Shown: one piece after another, positions 20,094-29,634 of the stretch
Position numbering within the stretch: position 1 is the first letter of the stretch
Layout of the letters: the number at the start of each line of letters is the position of its first letter
NCBI RefSeq assembly: GCF_014652895.1
Contig: NZ_BMZR01000002.1
Coordinates: 310,001-374,000 of the forward strand
From: Psychrobacter glaciei
Lineage (GTDB): Bacteria > Pseudomonadota > Gammaproteobacteria > Pseudomonadales > Moraxellaceae
DNA: 64,000 nucleotides
Direction of reading: 5' to 3'
Made by a program: the position numbers and the translations under genes
The notes under the pieces: generated by a model
Database searches by the model: none
Told to the model about the DNA's origin: nothing
What the model saw: only the letters and a program-made list of their open reading frames with translations

Positions 20094-21491
20094 TCAATGT
20101 CCACGATTGGCATCTTTTAGTCCTGAGACGACAAAGTCTAACAATTCGCTGTCCCCTTCACGTGCCGCTTTACGCATCAGCTTGGATGGCGCATGGGTCA
20201 AGGTTTGGGTTAAACGTCTCGACAGCTCGGCTATGATATCTTCAGGGCTCGCACCCTCAGCGTTAAGCTTAGCAATAGACTCATTAAGCAGCTTATCTAC
20301 TTGGTCATTAGTACGCTCACGATACTGCTGAATATCTTTGCCGACTTGGCGCACTTGAAAGCGTCGATCCATTTCGACGACCAATTGGCTAACGAGTAGC
20401 TCAGCGTCTACTGCTGCTTGACGACGCTGTTCAATATTACCCGCTATCACATGTTGCAAGTCGTCGACAGAATATAAATACACATCATCTATGCGGCTCA
20501 CAGTCGAATCGATATCACGTGGCACCGCCAAATCTATCATCAGCATTGGCTGATAACGACGACGTTTCAACGCCTGCAATGTCATGGTCTTATCAATCAA
20601 TAAATCCATACTACCGCTACAGCTACTGACAATATCGGCTTCCGCCAACACTTGCGGCAACGCTTGTAAAGTTCTGACTTCCACTTGTCGTCCGGGTTTG
20701 CGTAGCTCAGCCGCTAGAGCCTCAGCACGCTCAGGGTTGCGGTTACAAATAATCACCCGCCCAACCCCAAGCCCCGCAATATGCGTGGCAACCAAACGAT
20801 TCATCTCACCAGCGGCAACCACCAACAAGGTACGATTGGGCAAATCATCAAAAATTTGCGTGACCAATTTAGCCGCAGCAAAGCTGAGCGATACGGCTTG
20901 AGCGCCAACCTTGGTTTCATTACGTACCCGTTTGGCAGCAGCGAATACCTGATCGACGATCCAACCTAGCTGATTGCTTAATACTTTTTGTTCTTGCGCC
21001 ATATGTACGGAGCGCTTGATTTGACCCAGTATTTGCGGCTCACCCAATATCATAGAGTCCAGCCCAGCAGCGACTCTCAACCAATGAGTCAAGGCGTGAG
21101 TATCACGGTGCACATATAGATAGGGGTCAATCTCGGTGAGCGACAGTTGCTTAAAATCAGCCAGCCAAGTTTTAATCTTCACGATATGGGCGCTGATGGC
21201 CGCTGATGAGATATTGGTGCTGAGCGCAGCATTGCTAGTATTGCTGCTAAAAGATGGCGAGGTAATGTCATTGACCGTGGGCGACGTTACTGCTTGCTGA
21301 GACTGAGACAAAGTCTGCGGAACGAGGACATAAATCTCCGTACGGTTGCATGTAGAGACAATCACGCTACCATCGGTAAAGGCCTCTAACTGCTCAAGGG
21401 CGATAGCCACATCCTCACCCACAAGCGCCAAGCGCTCTCGTAGAGCGACTGGTGCGGTTTTGTGATTGACCCCAATGACCACTAATCTCAT
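20094..21491 (-). CDS. hemA: Glutamyl-tRNA reductase
   Basis: First committed enzyme of tetrapyrrole synthesis by the C5 route: it reduces glutamyl-tRNA to glutamate-1-semialdehyde with NADPH. HemL at 44208 carries out the next step. The ATG at 21491 gives MRLVVIGVNHKTAP, the usual HemA start; the catalytic cysteine is in STCNRTEIYV. GLDSMILGEPQILGQIK is the substrate-binding signature, and the NADPH motif VVAAGEMNRL follows. The protein is 465 aa, longer than E. coli HemA, mainly because of a Ser/Thr/Asn-rich insert at residues about 62-100. It diverges from the TPR-lolB-ispE genes, an arrangement shared with Pseudomonas. Confidence 0.95.
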   Translation of the reverse strand: MRLVVIGVNHKTAPVALRERLALVGEDVAIALEQLEAFTDGSVIVSTCNRTEIYVLVPQTLSQSQQAVTSPTVNDITSPSFSSNTSNAALSTNISSAAISAHIVKIKTWLADFKQLSLTEIDPYLYVHRDTHALTHWLRVAAGLDSMILGEPQILGQIKRSVHMAQEQKVLSNQLGWIVDQVFAAAKRVRNETKVGAQAVSLSFAAAKLVTQIFDDLPNRTLLVVAAGEMNRLVATHIAGLGVGRVIICNRNPERAEALAAELRKPGRQVEVRTLQALPQVLAEADIVSSCSGSMDLLIDKTMTLQALKRRRYQPMLMIDLAVPRDIDSTVSRIDDVYLYSVDDLQHVIAGNIEQRRQAAVDAELLVSQLVVEMDRRFQVRQVGKDIQQYRERTNDQVDKLLNESIAKLNAEGASPEDIIAELSRRLTQTLTHAPSKLMRKAAREGDSELLDFVVSGLKDANRGH

Positions 21492-21896
21492 TATTGATAG
21501 ACCATAAATATAACGCTCACTTGCCAGCCAAGCGTACTCGCCGTTTGCCAAAGGCAGTTTTTATAAAAAGGCAGTTTTTATAAACTAGAAAAGCAGTGTT
21601 TAGCAAACAGCGCTTAAAGGAAAACCTAAAACCGCTTATTATATCATTATTGCTGGCTTTATTTTACACTCGACCACCTGTGGTGACTATTTGCTTGTAT
21701 CTGGGCGCATGAGTAACAAATCAACTACCTGATAGATTTTTTGGACGAATAATTGAGTAACACGGGCGCTATTGTTTATCACCTCAATCTCCTTTTATAA
21801 TGTCGATCATGGGTACTGGCTACCGATGTCTATTTTAAAATCATCAGGATAAAATTGCCTTATTAATGGGTAAACAATAGGTGTACACTGCTATTT
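21492..21896. other. Divergent intergenic region, hemA / TPR gene
   Basis: 405 bp. It includes a direct repeat of GGCAGTTTTTATAAA at 21553-21567 and 21571-21585. It must hold the promoters of hemA and of the TPR-lolB-ispE genes; no convincing hexamer pair was identified. Confidence 0.35.
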
Positions 21897-23849
21897 ATGA
21901 TTTTTTTTGAGTCATCATTTCGATCACAACTTGTGCATAACGATCAATCTAGCCTTCGCGCTTTATTACACGTCATTATTGAACGTCTATGCCAACGTTA
22001 TAAGCTAACACTATCGTTGGCCATTTGTTTGTGCCTAGCCTCACCCGCTCAGGCCAATCCGCTCGACCCATCAGACATTCATAATGCCACTAATAATCAA
22101 TCCTCATTAAGCCAGCCTTCAGTCGCAATGATGAATACGGATGCGACCAATCGTAATACATTTTCCAATGAACCAACACAGAACGAGTCAGCAACGACAA
22201 TAACAAGTGTGGCAAATGTAAATAGCTTACCACCGACGATTGCCGCACAACCGACGCTGACCGAGCCAAGCTTGTATGCGCTTTTGGATGCAGAATTTTC
22301 CGCTGATCGCAATGACAGACGCCGGGCGGTGATGATTTATAAGCAGCAATCTTTTAAAGAAGATGCGACGGCAGTGTTTGAGAGAGCGCTTAGCTTATCT
22401 TTGCGTAATGAGAGTGTCGAAGATTCCTTACAATTTGCCAAAACGTGGCAAGATCAAAATCCTGATCATGTCCCCGCATGGTTTTATGTGGCACATTTGG
22501 CCTTGCGCGCGCACGACTATCTGTTGGCAGGTGAGACCTTAAATCGTATCTTGCGTTATGACCCTCGGGCAGACTTAAGCGAAATTCTTATCGGTATTTA
22601 CCCCAATACCGACAATGACAAACGAGAATTACTCGCCGCCCTACAACCCCTTGATAGTGAACAAAATGCCTCGCTATCGGTGTTGAAAGCAGGCTTGCTA
22701 TACCAATTTAACGAACCTGAAATTGCCATCGTCCATATCAATCGTGCGCTAGAGCGTCAGCCTGACTATGTGCCTTTTGTCACCTTAAAAGCAGATATAT
22801 TGCGCAAAATAGAAAAGCCTGAAATGGTGATTAATTATGTTAGCCAATCACGTCTGCGTAATCCTGATAGCAAAAGCTTGTACCTATACGAAATTCGTTA
22901 CTTACTGGATTTGAAACAAAGCGAGCAAGCGTGGCAGCTATTACTGGAGGCGCACAATCGCTTTGCTGATGATGCCGAGATCACCTTATTGGCCGCACTG
23001 GTCAGCTTAGACATTGAAGAATACCCTAGTGCTGATCGCCTACTCAATATGCTGGCAAAAAGTCCTGCTTACCTTGACCAAGCCTATTATTACCTCGGTA
23101 TCAGTGCCGAGCGCCAGCAACGCTTTGATCAAGCGAAATACTATCTCAATGGTGTCATGCAAGAAGACTTGGTGCTAGAAGCACGCAAAAAAGTCGTCGC
23201 TTTTGAATTGATTAATGATGACGTGGATGCAGCCATCGCTACCTTAGAAAAACTACGCAAAGAATTTAACGTCTTTGCGCCTGACACTTATGTGCTACAA
23301 GCCGATATTTTATGGCAACAGAATGAGCCAGAGGAAGCGCTGCGGTTGTTGACGCGGGCAGCGCGTAAGTATCCTAATAGTGAGATGTTACTGTTTGCCC
23401 GCGCTCAGCTGTTAGATGATAAAGCCGACTACGTGGTCAAACGCACCTTGCTCAATCACTTGCAAGCGCTCGATCCTAGCAATCTCTCTTATCAGCTCAG
23501 TTACGCCCAATTATTGCTCTCCAACGAGCGCAGCTCTGAGCAAGGGTTGGCGCTAGCGACAGCGATTATCCAAATTCGCTATGATGACCCACGTTACGAT
23601 AACGAGCTACATCTGCAAGCATTGAATATCTTGGCAGGCAATGCCTTGGCCAACGAAGACTACCGCCAAGTGATCAATTACCTGCAAACCCCTTACGATG
23701 TCTTACCCACTCTACGCTCAGGGACACTATTGCTGCGTGCTTATCAAGGTCTAGGGGATAATGATAAAGTCGACGCCTTGCTCGCCGATCTACAGCAGCG
23801 CTTCTCATTTGGGCAACACAATGTTAATGACCGCATACAACTATATTAA
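21897..23849 (+). CDS. Exported tetratricopeptide-repeat protein
   Basis: A 650-aa protein made largely of helical TPR units from residue about 130 to the end, for example YFVHIN-type spacing around AIVHINRALERQPDYVPFV and PEEALRLLTRAARKYPNSE. A hydrophobic signal-like segment at residues 41-56 ends at ASPAQAN, so it is probably exported to the periplasm or outer membrane. It is followed by a 75-residue Ser/Thr/Asn-rich linker. The start is uncertain because the ribosome site is weak. A TPR gene occupies the same position next to lolB in Pseudomonas, where it is thought to act at the cell envelope. Confidence 0.82.
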   Translation: MIFFESSFRSQLVHNDQSSLRALLHVIIERLCQRYKLTLSLAICLCLASPAQANPLDPSDIHNATNNQSSLSQPSVAMMNTDATNRNTFSNEPTQNESATTITSVANVNSLPPTIAAQPTLTEPSLYALLDAEFSADRNDRRRAVMIYKQQSFKEDATAVFERALSLSLRNESVEDSLQFAKTWQDQNPDHVPAWFYVAHLALRAHDYLLAGETLNRILRYDPRADLSEILIGIYPNTDNDKRELLAALQPLDSEQNASLSVLKAGLLYQFNEPEIAIVHINRALERQPDYVPFVTLKADILRKIEKPEMVINYVSQSRLRNPDSKSLYLYEIRYLLDLKQSEQAWQLLLEAHNRFADDAEITLLAALVSLDIEEYPSADRLLNMLAKSPAYLDQAYYYLGISAERQQRFDQAKYYLNGVMQEDLVLEARKKVVAFELINDDVDAAIATLEKLRKEFNVFAPDTYVLQADILWQQNEPEEALRLLTRAARKYPNSEMLLFARAQLLDDKADYVVKRTLLNHLQALDPSNLSYQLSYAQLLLSNERSSEQGLALATAIIQIRYDDPRYDNELHLQALNILAGNALANEDYRQVINYLQTPYDVLPTLRSGTLLLRAYQGLGDNDKVDALLADLQQRFSFGQHNVNDRIQLY

Positions 23850-24029
23850 TGACAGTTAGAGTCATTTTTAAGCAATATTTTGTATAACAAATAAGCCATA
23901 ACCATTGCGCAAGCTATCAAAACCCAAGTTATCAAAGCTACAAGGCTCTTATAAGAAGCTAACAGCGACGTATAAATGGGTAACAAATTCAGCTTAAGCT
24001 ATTATCTTTGTTAATTTTGAGGAAGCATC

Positions 24030-24674
24030 ATGTCAGTATCACAAACAATCCCTTTTCCAGCCAAAAAACTCAGTCTATTGACGGCTTTGACAGCAGCCAT
24101 TTTGGTGACGACTGGTTGTCAATCATTAAAGACCACCAGCGGCACAAACCAAGCTAGTAGCACCGTACAGGGACAAAGTGGCCAGCAGCCACAAAAGCTT
24201 GAGAGCTTCAATATCACTGGCAAAATTGGCGTTACGACACCTGCTAATGACACTAACGGTGCTCAAGGCGGTAGTGCCTTTTACGCATGGGGACAACAAA
24301 ACGACCGCTTTGCGATTGAGTTGATTGGTGCGCTCGGGATTGGTAAAACCAACATTGAATATAATGGTCAAACAGCAACACTAGTCAGCGAAAAAACCGG
24401 TACATTGACCGCTGATGACCCTGAGACCTTGCTCAAAAAAGCCACTGGCTGGCAAGCGCCGATCTCGCAAATGCCGTATTGGGTATCTGGTCGCCCAGCG
24501 CCTTCCGACACCGCCCCTACCCTTGACAATCAAAATCGTCTGATTAGCTCAGTTAATGGTGAGTGGAATGCTAGCTTTACCTACAAAGGCAACGATAAGC
24601 TGCCTAGTAAAATCAGCGCTGCACAATCACAAGGCAATAAAGTCGTCATGACGATTGATCATCAGAATCGTTAA
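24030..24674 (+). CDS. lolB: Outer-membrane lipoprotein insertion factor LolB
   Basis: LolB receives lipoproteins from LolA and inserts them into the outer membrane. 214 aa with signal peptide and lipobox VTTGC (Cys at residue 31), followed by a Ser/Thr/Gln-rich linker. The mature domain has the LolB strand pattern SFNITGKIGVTTP, GGSAFYAWGQQNDRFAIELIG and GWQAPISQMPYWVSGRPAP. It lies between the TPR gene and ispE as in many gammaproteobacteria. GAGGAAGCATC gives a good ribosome site. Confidence 0.9.
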   Translation: MSVSQTIPFPAKKLSLLTALTAAILVTTGCQSLKTTSGTNQASSTVQGQSGQQPQKLESFNITGKIGVTTPANDTNGAQGGSAFYAWGQQNDRFAIELIGALGIGKTNIEYNGQTATLVSEKTGTLTADDPETLLKKATGWQAPISQMPYWVSGRPAPSDTAPTLDNQNRLISSVNGEWNASFTYKGNDKLPSKISAAQSQGNKVVMTIDHQNR

Positions 24675-24730
24675 AGCATTGAAATATTTAGACATGTAAA
24701 CGTTGAAATGTTGAAACATCCATAAATCAA

Positions 24731-25693
24731 ATGGCGATGCAAAATAATATGAGCGCTAAAACGACCATCACTCGCTTGTCCCCAGCAAAAATCAATCTGT
24801 TTTTGCACATTACTGGTAAGCGTGCTGATGGCTATCATGACTTGCAAACCGTTTTTCGCCTGCTCGATTGGGGTGATTATTTGCACTTTTCAGTCACAGA
24901 TGATGCCGTCATTTCTACGGCTGATAATCGGTTAGATGCCAATAAACTTTGTCTTCAGCTGCTGGCCTTAACTGGCGCAGATGCAATAACTGCCAGTATA
25001 GATGACAATTTGATTTTTCAAGCCGCATGCGCATTGCTAACGTTTGCCATACAATCAACCAGATTACCTAAGCAATTAGCACAAGTGCATGTCACTTTAG
25101 ACAAGCACTTACCGATGGGTGCAGGCTTGGGCGGTGGTTCTTCCAATGCCGCGACGACGCTACTAACATTAAATGAGATTTGGCAGCTTAATTTAACGTG
25201 TGATGCGCTGATAAAAATCGGTGCTAAAGTGGGTGCCGACGTACCAATATTTATCTTTGGACGTGATGCGATTGCGATGGGTATTGGCGAGGAGCTGACA
25301 GCGATTGATTTGCCTGAGCAGCAATATTTAGTGCTAACGCCAAACGCGCATGTGAATACCGCCAAACTGTTCGCCCATCCTGAATTAAAGCGCGATATTA
25401 CGCCACTATCAATTGAGACGATTAAGAGTCAGTCTAATGACTATGTGCAAACCCTCATTGCTCCTTACCATAATGTCTTTACGCCAGTGGTAACCATCCT
25501 CGCCCCTGCTGTCGATGAAGCGCTTCAGTATTTGCAACGTTTAGAAGAGCAAGCACTAGGTACAGCACGCATGACTGGCTCTGGTAGTGCGGTGTTTTTG
25601 CCATTGGATGCAAGCGTGGCTAATGATAAAGCGCTTTTGGGAAAATGGGTTGAAGGTGCGCCTTGTGCAGCGTATGTAGTGAGGAGTTTGTAG
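24731..25693 (+). CDS. ispE: 4-diphosphocytidyl-2-C-methyl-D-erythritol kinase
   Basis: GHMP-family kinase of the MEP isoprenoid pathway that phosphorylates the 2-hydroxyl of CDP-methylerythritol. LSPAKINLFLHITGKRADGYHDL is the substrate-binding start, PMGAGLGGGSSNAATTL the ATP-binding motif, and MTGSGSAVF the third GHMP motif. 320 aa from 24731; an in-frame ATG at 24749 is an equally plausible start because family similarity begins only after it. Confidence 0.93.
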   Translation: MAMQNNMSAKTTITRLSPAKINLFLHITGKRADGYHDLQTVFRLLDWGDYLHFSVTDDAVISTADNRLDANKLCLQLLALTGADAITASIDDNLIFQAACALLTFAIQSTRLPKQLAQVHVTLDKHLPMGAGLGGGSSNAATTLLTLNEIWQLNLTCDALIKIGAKVGADVPIFIFGRDAIAMGIGEELTAIDLPEQQYLVLTPNAHVNTAKLFAHPELKRDITPLSIETIKSQSNDYVQTLIAPYHNVFTPVVTILAPAVDEALQYLQRLEEQALGTARMTGSGSAVFLPLDASVANDKALLGKWVEGAPCAAYVVRSL

Positions 25694-25704
25694 CTAGTTA
25701 TTTT

Positions 25705-26610
25705 TTACAATTCTGAGCTTGGTTTCGATAATACAACCAGCACATACCAACATATTCCAGCTAAGCCAAGATATAGCACTGATAAACCAAATTTATGAAT
25801 AGCAAAGTGAATTATGCCAGCCAAAGCAGCACAAATGGCTACCATCAAAAATAGAATAATTCCAATTGCACCAGCGCAACCCGCTTCATTAGCGGCTAAT
25901 TCTTGAGATTTCTTTAACGTTTGCTCTTCTTCAATAGACCTTTTAGGCGTGGCTTTTCTAAGCCGCTTATCGTGTTTGTAGAACCAGTAACTAGGAAAAC
26001 CAAATAGTAGGAACGTTAAAAACCATTGGCGACGATCTGTACGCTGCTCTGCCCTAAAATAAGCAAGCTGATCTTCGTATCTGTATAGCTTTTTGCCATC
26101 AACACTGATTTCATATACGACATTACCAATCCATGTACTTGGCTGATAGAGAATATTCGCGGTTTGTCCAGAATAATCATAGGCTTGACTACAACTATCA
26201 CGGTCATAATGTTTACAATGTAGCCTTGTATCCCTAATTAGTAATGATGATGACGTGTTCTTACCTACTCGACGGTTAAATGGCTCATCTGGAATAACCC
26301 CACTCACTTGTTCTAGCTTAGTTTTATCTTCAGCAATTTTTGTAAAAGATATACTTGAGTTAAAGAGAAATGTAATAATTATAATGAATGGTATGATACC
26401 GGTAATAACATTATACCCATTACTCGAAATAACAGGCTTAAGGTAGGTTCGCGCTACTAGAGCAGATAAAATCAAAAAGAAAAGCATATAGGCTGAAACC
26501 ATAGAGTCAGCGATAAAAACGCCTATCAATGGAAATACTATCGCGTAAACTGAACTTGTATAAAAAAACTGCTTAGGCGTTGGTTTAACGAACCACTGTT
26601 TTATACCCAA
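25705..26610 (-). CDS. Hypothetical membrane protein
   Basis: Not recognised. 301 aa with about seven hydrophobic segments: two or three pairs in the first 105 residues, a soluble domain at residues about 110-195 with several Tyr and Cys, one segment near 200, and two at the C-terminus. The soluble part contains SLLIRDTRLHCKHYDRDSC and LYQPSTWIGNVVYEISVDG. The gene is more AT-rich than its neighbours and points against the ispE-tRNA-prs direction, interrupting an otherwise conserved block, so it is probably a later insertion. Confidence 0.65.
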   Translation of the reverse strand: MGIKQWFVKPTPKQFFYTSSVYAIVFPLIGVFIADSMVSAYMLFFLILSALVARTYLKPVISSNGYNVITGIIPFIIIITFLFNSSISFTKIAEDKTKLEQVSGVIPDEPFNRRVGKNTSSSLLIRDTRLHCKHYDRDSCSQAYDYSGQTANILYQPSTWIGNVVYEISVDGKKLYRYEDQLAYFRAEQRTDRRQWFLTFLLFGFPSYWFYKHDKRLRKATPKRSIEEEQTLKKSQELAANEAGCAGAIGIILFLMVAICAALAGIIHFAIHKFGLSVLYLGLAGICWYVLVVLSKPSSEL

Positions 26611-26922
26611 GAAACTATCCCTTATTGGCTATTTATATAAATATATTTATTTGACTTCTATTGTAAGTAATTTAGAGAACTGTAGACATTAAGTATAAAG
26701 AATTTTATTACATTTTAAAAAACACTGCTCTAGATAAATCCCATCTAAGCTCACCCATACAATCCTACAATAAGATCTCATTAACGCGTCAATTATTATG
26801 GTCGATTTCTGCCACTCACCTATCAAAACCACCTCAACATCAACTCATTGTCAATAAAAGGCATAAAAAGCCGCAAATGACTTGCAAAATCTGAAAATTT
26901 ACTTATAATAGGTCGCCTCAAT
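26611..26922. other. Intergenic region before the tRNA-Gln genes
   Basis: 312 bp that hold the start side of the membrane-protein gene and the tRNA promoter at 26882-26909. Nothing else was recognised. Confidence 0.4.
26882..26909 (+). promoter_or_regulatory. Promoter of the tRNA-Gln genes
   Basis: TTGCAA (26882-26887) and a perfect TATAAT (26904-26909) separated by 16 bases, 13 bases before the first tRNA-Gln. Confidence 0.75.
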
Positions 26923-26998
26923 AGGGGTATAGCCAAGTTGGTAAGGCATCAGGTTTTGATCCTGACATCCGTTGGTTCGAGTCCAGCTACCCCTACCA
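26923..26998 (+). tRNA. tRNA-Gln (anticodon TTG), copy 1
   Basis: 76 bases including an encoded CCA. The acceptor arms are AGGGGTA and TACCCCT, with discriminator A. The anticodon arm TCAGG-TTTTGAT-CCTGA places TTG at 26956-26958. The T arm GTTCGAGTC is normal. Confidence 0.95.
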
Positions 26999-27240
26999 TT
27001 TTTTAGTACGAAGCGTTCGATAGACACTGATTATAATTGGTATTGTAAATACTCACTTATTTTGATTGTCATTGACAACGTTATCCCAGTTTCGGTATAG
27101 TTCGCAATGGACACCGCTAGGGAAAAAGTTGTTTTTTAGACGGTTTAATCGTTTATGAGATAATTAACAGGTGATGACATCATTCTAAGAATAACTAGTA
27201 GTTACTATTAGATATCGGATGTTCATAGCCTAGACATTAC

Positions 27241-27316
27241 AGGGGTATAGCCAAGTTGGTAAGGCATCAGGTTTTGATCCTGACATCCGTTGGTTCGAGT
27301 CCAGCTACCCCTACCA
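27241..27316 (+). tRNA. tRNA-Gln (anticodon TTG), copy 2
   Basis: Identical to the copy at 26923 over all 76 bases, including the encoded CCA and several bases on the 3' side. The anticodon is at 27274-27276. It lies 110 bp before prs. Confidence 0.95.
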
Positions 27317-27426
27317 TTTTTTACTGTAATAGTAGTCTCCAATCATTTTCACCACTCTTTTCTGAATTTGAGCAGTTTGACACTGCTTAGCGGTCGCTGC
27401 TTGAGTCAATCAATAGGACTTCTGTC

Positions 27427-28374
27427 ATGCCTTATTTGGCGATTTTTACGGGCAATGCCCACCCAGAATTAGCAAAAACCGTAGCCGATCACCTTCATAT
27501 ACCTCTTGGTAAAGCTGACATCACGCGTTTTTCTGATGGCGAAATTGCCGTGGAAATCAAAGAACACGTACGTGGTAAAGATGTGTTTATCATGCAGCCT
27601 ACTTGTGCACCGACCAACGACAACTTGATGGAAATCATGATGATGGCTGACGCTTTGCGTCGCTCTAGTGCTGGCCGTATCACGGCTGTTATGCCCTACT
27701 TCGGTTATGCCCGCCAAGACCGTCGCCCTCGTTCAGCTCGTGTACCTATTTCGGCTAAAGTCGTCGCTGACATGCTAAACATCGTTAGTATCGATCGCGT
27801 TATGACTGTTGATTTGCATTCAGATCAGATTCAAGGCTTCTTTGATATTCCAGTTGACAACATCTACGGTACGCCTGTACTACTCAACGACCTCAAAAAA
27901 CAAGACTATGACAATATCATGGTGGTTTCACCTGACGTTGGCGGTGTGGTACGTGCGCGTGCGATGGCCAAGCAATTGGGCGATACTGACATGGCTATTA
28001 TTGATAAACGCCGTGCCCGTGCCAACGAATCACAAGTGATGCATATCATCGGTGATGTTCGTGACCGTGATTGCGTGATCGTTGATGATATGGTCGATAC
28101 TGCAGGCACATTGTGTAAAGCGGCTGAAGCATTAAAAGCAAACGGTGCACGTCGCGTCTTAGCTTATATTACTCATCCTGTTCTATCGGGTAATGCGCTG
28201 AAAAACATCAGCGAATCTGCGCTAGACGAAGTCGTCGTTACCGATACAATTCCGTTATCGGCTGAAGCTAAAGCATGTAGCAAAATTCGTCAGGTCAGTA
28301 TTGCCCCGATGCTTGCTGAAAGCTTACGTCGTATTAACAACGAAGAATCTATTAGCGCAATGTTTGATGCCTAA
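27427..28374 (+). CDS. prs: Ribose-phosphate pyrophosphokinase (PRPP synthase)
   Basis: Makes PRPP from ribose-5-phosphate and ATP, the precursor for purine, pyrimidine, histidine, tryptophan and NAD synthesis. 315 aa. The FSDGE motif near residue 37, the flexible [10 protein letters not shown] loop (residues about 96-105), [13 protein letters not shown] and the PRPP-binding loop [13 protein letters not shown] are all present. AGGA lies 9 bases before the ATG. It sits in the conserved ispE-tRNA-prs-rplY-pth order and ends with its own terminator. Confidence 0.97.
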   Translation: MPYLAIFTGNAHPELAKTVADHLHIPLGKADITRFSDGEIAVEIKEHVRGKDVFIMQPTCAPTNDNLMEIMMMADALRRSSAGRITAVMPYFGYARQDRRPRSARVPISAKVVADMLNIVSIDRVMTVDLHSDQIQGFFDIPVDNIYGTPVLLNDLKKQDYDNIMVVSPDVGGVVRARAMAKQLGDTDMAIIDKRRARANESQVMHIIGDVRDRDCVIVDDMVDTAGTLCKAAEALKANGARRVLAYITHPVLSGNALKNISESALDEVVVTDTIPLSAEAKACSKIRQVSIAPMLAESLRRINNEESISAMFDA

Positions 28375-28445
28375 CTTTAAACCGTTATCGCAGTGATTTT
28401 GATAGTAAGCACTGTGACCACGTCACCCTTAACAGCAAAAAATAG

Positions 28446-28478
28446 AGCGTCAAGTATCATTACTTGGCGCTTTTTTTA
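28446..28478 (+). terminator. Intrinsic terminator after prs
   Basis: AGCGTCAAGTA (28446-28456) pairs with TACTTGGCGCT (28461-28471) with one G-T pair, followed by seven T. Confidence 0.9.
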
Positions 28479-28500
28479 GGTAAGCCTTTTTTCTAGGTCT

Positions 28501-28807
28501 TTATTATCACAACAAAACCACGTATAATGCGCGCCTGTGCCGACCATTTATCTTATCTAAAGTGGTCGATATTACCAAAAGTGCTGATCACGCTGATAAG
28601 TAATGGCTTTTATGCTCACCATAATGACTTTTATGATCATTATAGTGATAGAAATCCTTGCTATGAGCGAATGGTTTAAGAGGCTGATTGATTGTTAGTT
28701 ATTATTAATCATTAGCCATCTTAGCTATCATCACGTCTTAGTGGATCGGTCGCAAATCCACTTTTTATGACCAGACACTTTTTCATTCTTTTTATAGGAT
28801 TATATCC
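28501..28807 (+). promoter_or_regulatory. Long rplY leader with candidate promoter and attenuator
   Basis: A TATAAT at 28523-28528 followed by GCGCGCC resembles a growth-rate-controlled promoter; its -35 is weak. From there a leader of about 270 bases runs to rplY. It contains CGACCA/TGGTCG and ATAATGA/TCATTAT stems, then AGTGGAT (28740-28746) pairing with ATCCACT (28756-28762), directly followed by a T run, which looks like a terminator 41 bases before the rplY start. Confidence 0.4.
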
Positions 28808-29482
28808 ATGAGCATTAACCATTTCGAGCTAAACGCAGTTGATCGTTCTGCTGAACAACAAGGTAAAGGTGCGAGCCGCCGCCTACGTAAGCAGAATCTA
28901 GTTCCTGCTATTATTTATGGTGGCAACGAAGAGCCTACCTCTATCTCTATCAAGATTAACGAATTGGTAAAATCGCTTGAATTTGAAGCGTTTTTCTCGC
29001 ACATTTTGACCATCAATGTTGACGGCGTAGAACACCAAGCTGTTATCAAAGATTTGCAACGCCATCCAGCTAAAGGCTTCCCAATGCATGCTGACTTCCA
29101 GCGCATTGTGAAAGGTCAAAAAATCCACATGAATGTTCCTGTGCATTTCACTGGTCGTGAAGATGCGCCTGGTACTGCTGCTGCTGGTGTACTATCAACG
29201 CTAGTATCTGACATCGAAATCATCTGCCTACCATCACTACTTCCTGAGTATCTAGAAGTAGACGTATCTGGTATGGAAATCGGTGATTTGTTCCGTCTAT
29301 CAGACATCAAACTTCCTGAAGGCGTTGTCATTCATGAGCTTGAGCTAGAAGACGGCCATGACCGTACTATCGTTAACATGCAGCCACCAACGGTTGAAGA
29401 AGTTGACGAAGATGCTGAAGACGTTGATGCAGCTGAAGTACCTGCTAGTGAACAGTCTGAAGACAAGAAAGACGGCGAGTAA
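28808..29482 (+). CDS. rplY: 50S ribosomal protein L25 / Ctc-type
   Basis: Binds 5S rRNA in the large subunit. 224 aa, the long form with an N-terminal L25 domain (residues 1-95, including GKGASRRLRKQNLVPAIIYGG) and the C-terminal TL5/Ctc beta domain. It ends in an acidic tail (EEVDEDAEDVDAAEVPASEQ and more). The position between prs and pth is conserved. An AGGATTATATCC ribosome region precedes the ATG. Confidence 0.95.
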   Translation: MSINHFELNAVDRSAEQQGKGASRRLRKQNLVPAIIYGGNEEPTSISIKINELVKSLEFEAFFSHILTINVDGVEHQAVIKDLQRHPAKGFPMHADFQRIVKGQKIHMNVPVHFTGREDAPGTAAAGVLSTLVSDIEIICLPSLLPEYLEVDVSGMEIGDLFRLSDIKLPEGVVIHELELEDGHDRTIVNMQPPTVEEVDEDAEDVDAAEVPASEQSEDKKDGE

Positions 29483-29544
29483 TAACCAAACTCTATATAG
29501 CGACCTATTGTTTGTTATATAGTTACTGGTGCGCTTAGTCAAAA

Positions 29545-29580
29545 AAAACAGCAGGTGATGAATATCTCCTGCTGTTTTTG
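29545..29580 (+). terminator. Intrinsic terminator after rplY
   Basis: ACAGCAGGTGA (29548-29558) pairs with TCTCCTGCTGT (29565-29575) with one mismatch, followed by a T run. Confidence 0.88.
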
Positions 29581-29634
29581 TAAGTACGGTTTGGGTATAA
29601 AAGTAATATTTTTTATTCGATACGTCTATAATTC

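Noticed and set aside
21491..21551. TTG start 20 codons before hemA
   Set aside because: The HemA family start is at MRLVVIGVNHKTAP; the extension is not conserved and starts from a weak codon.
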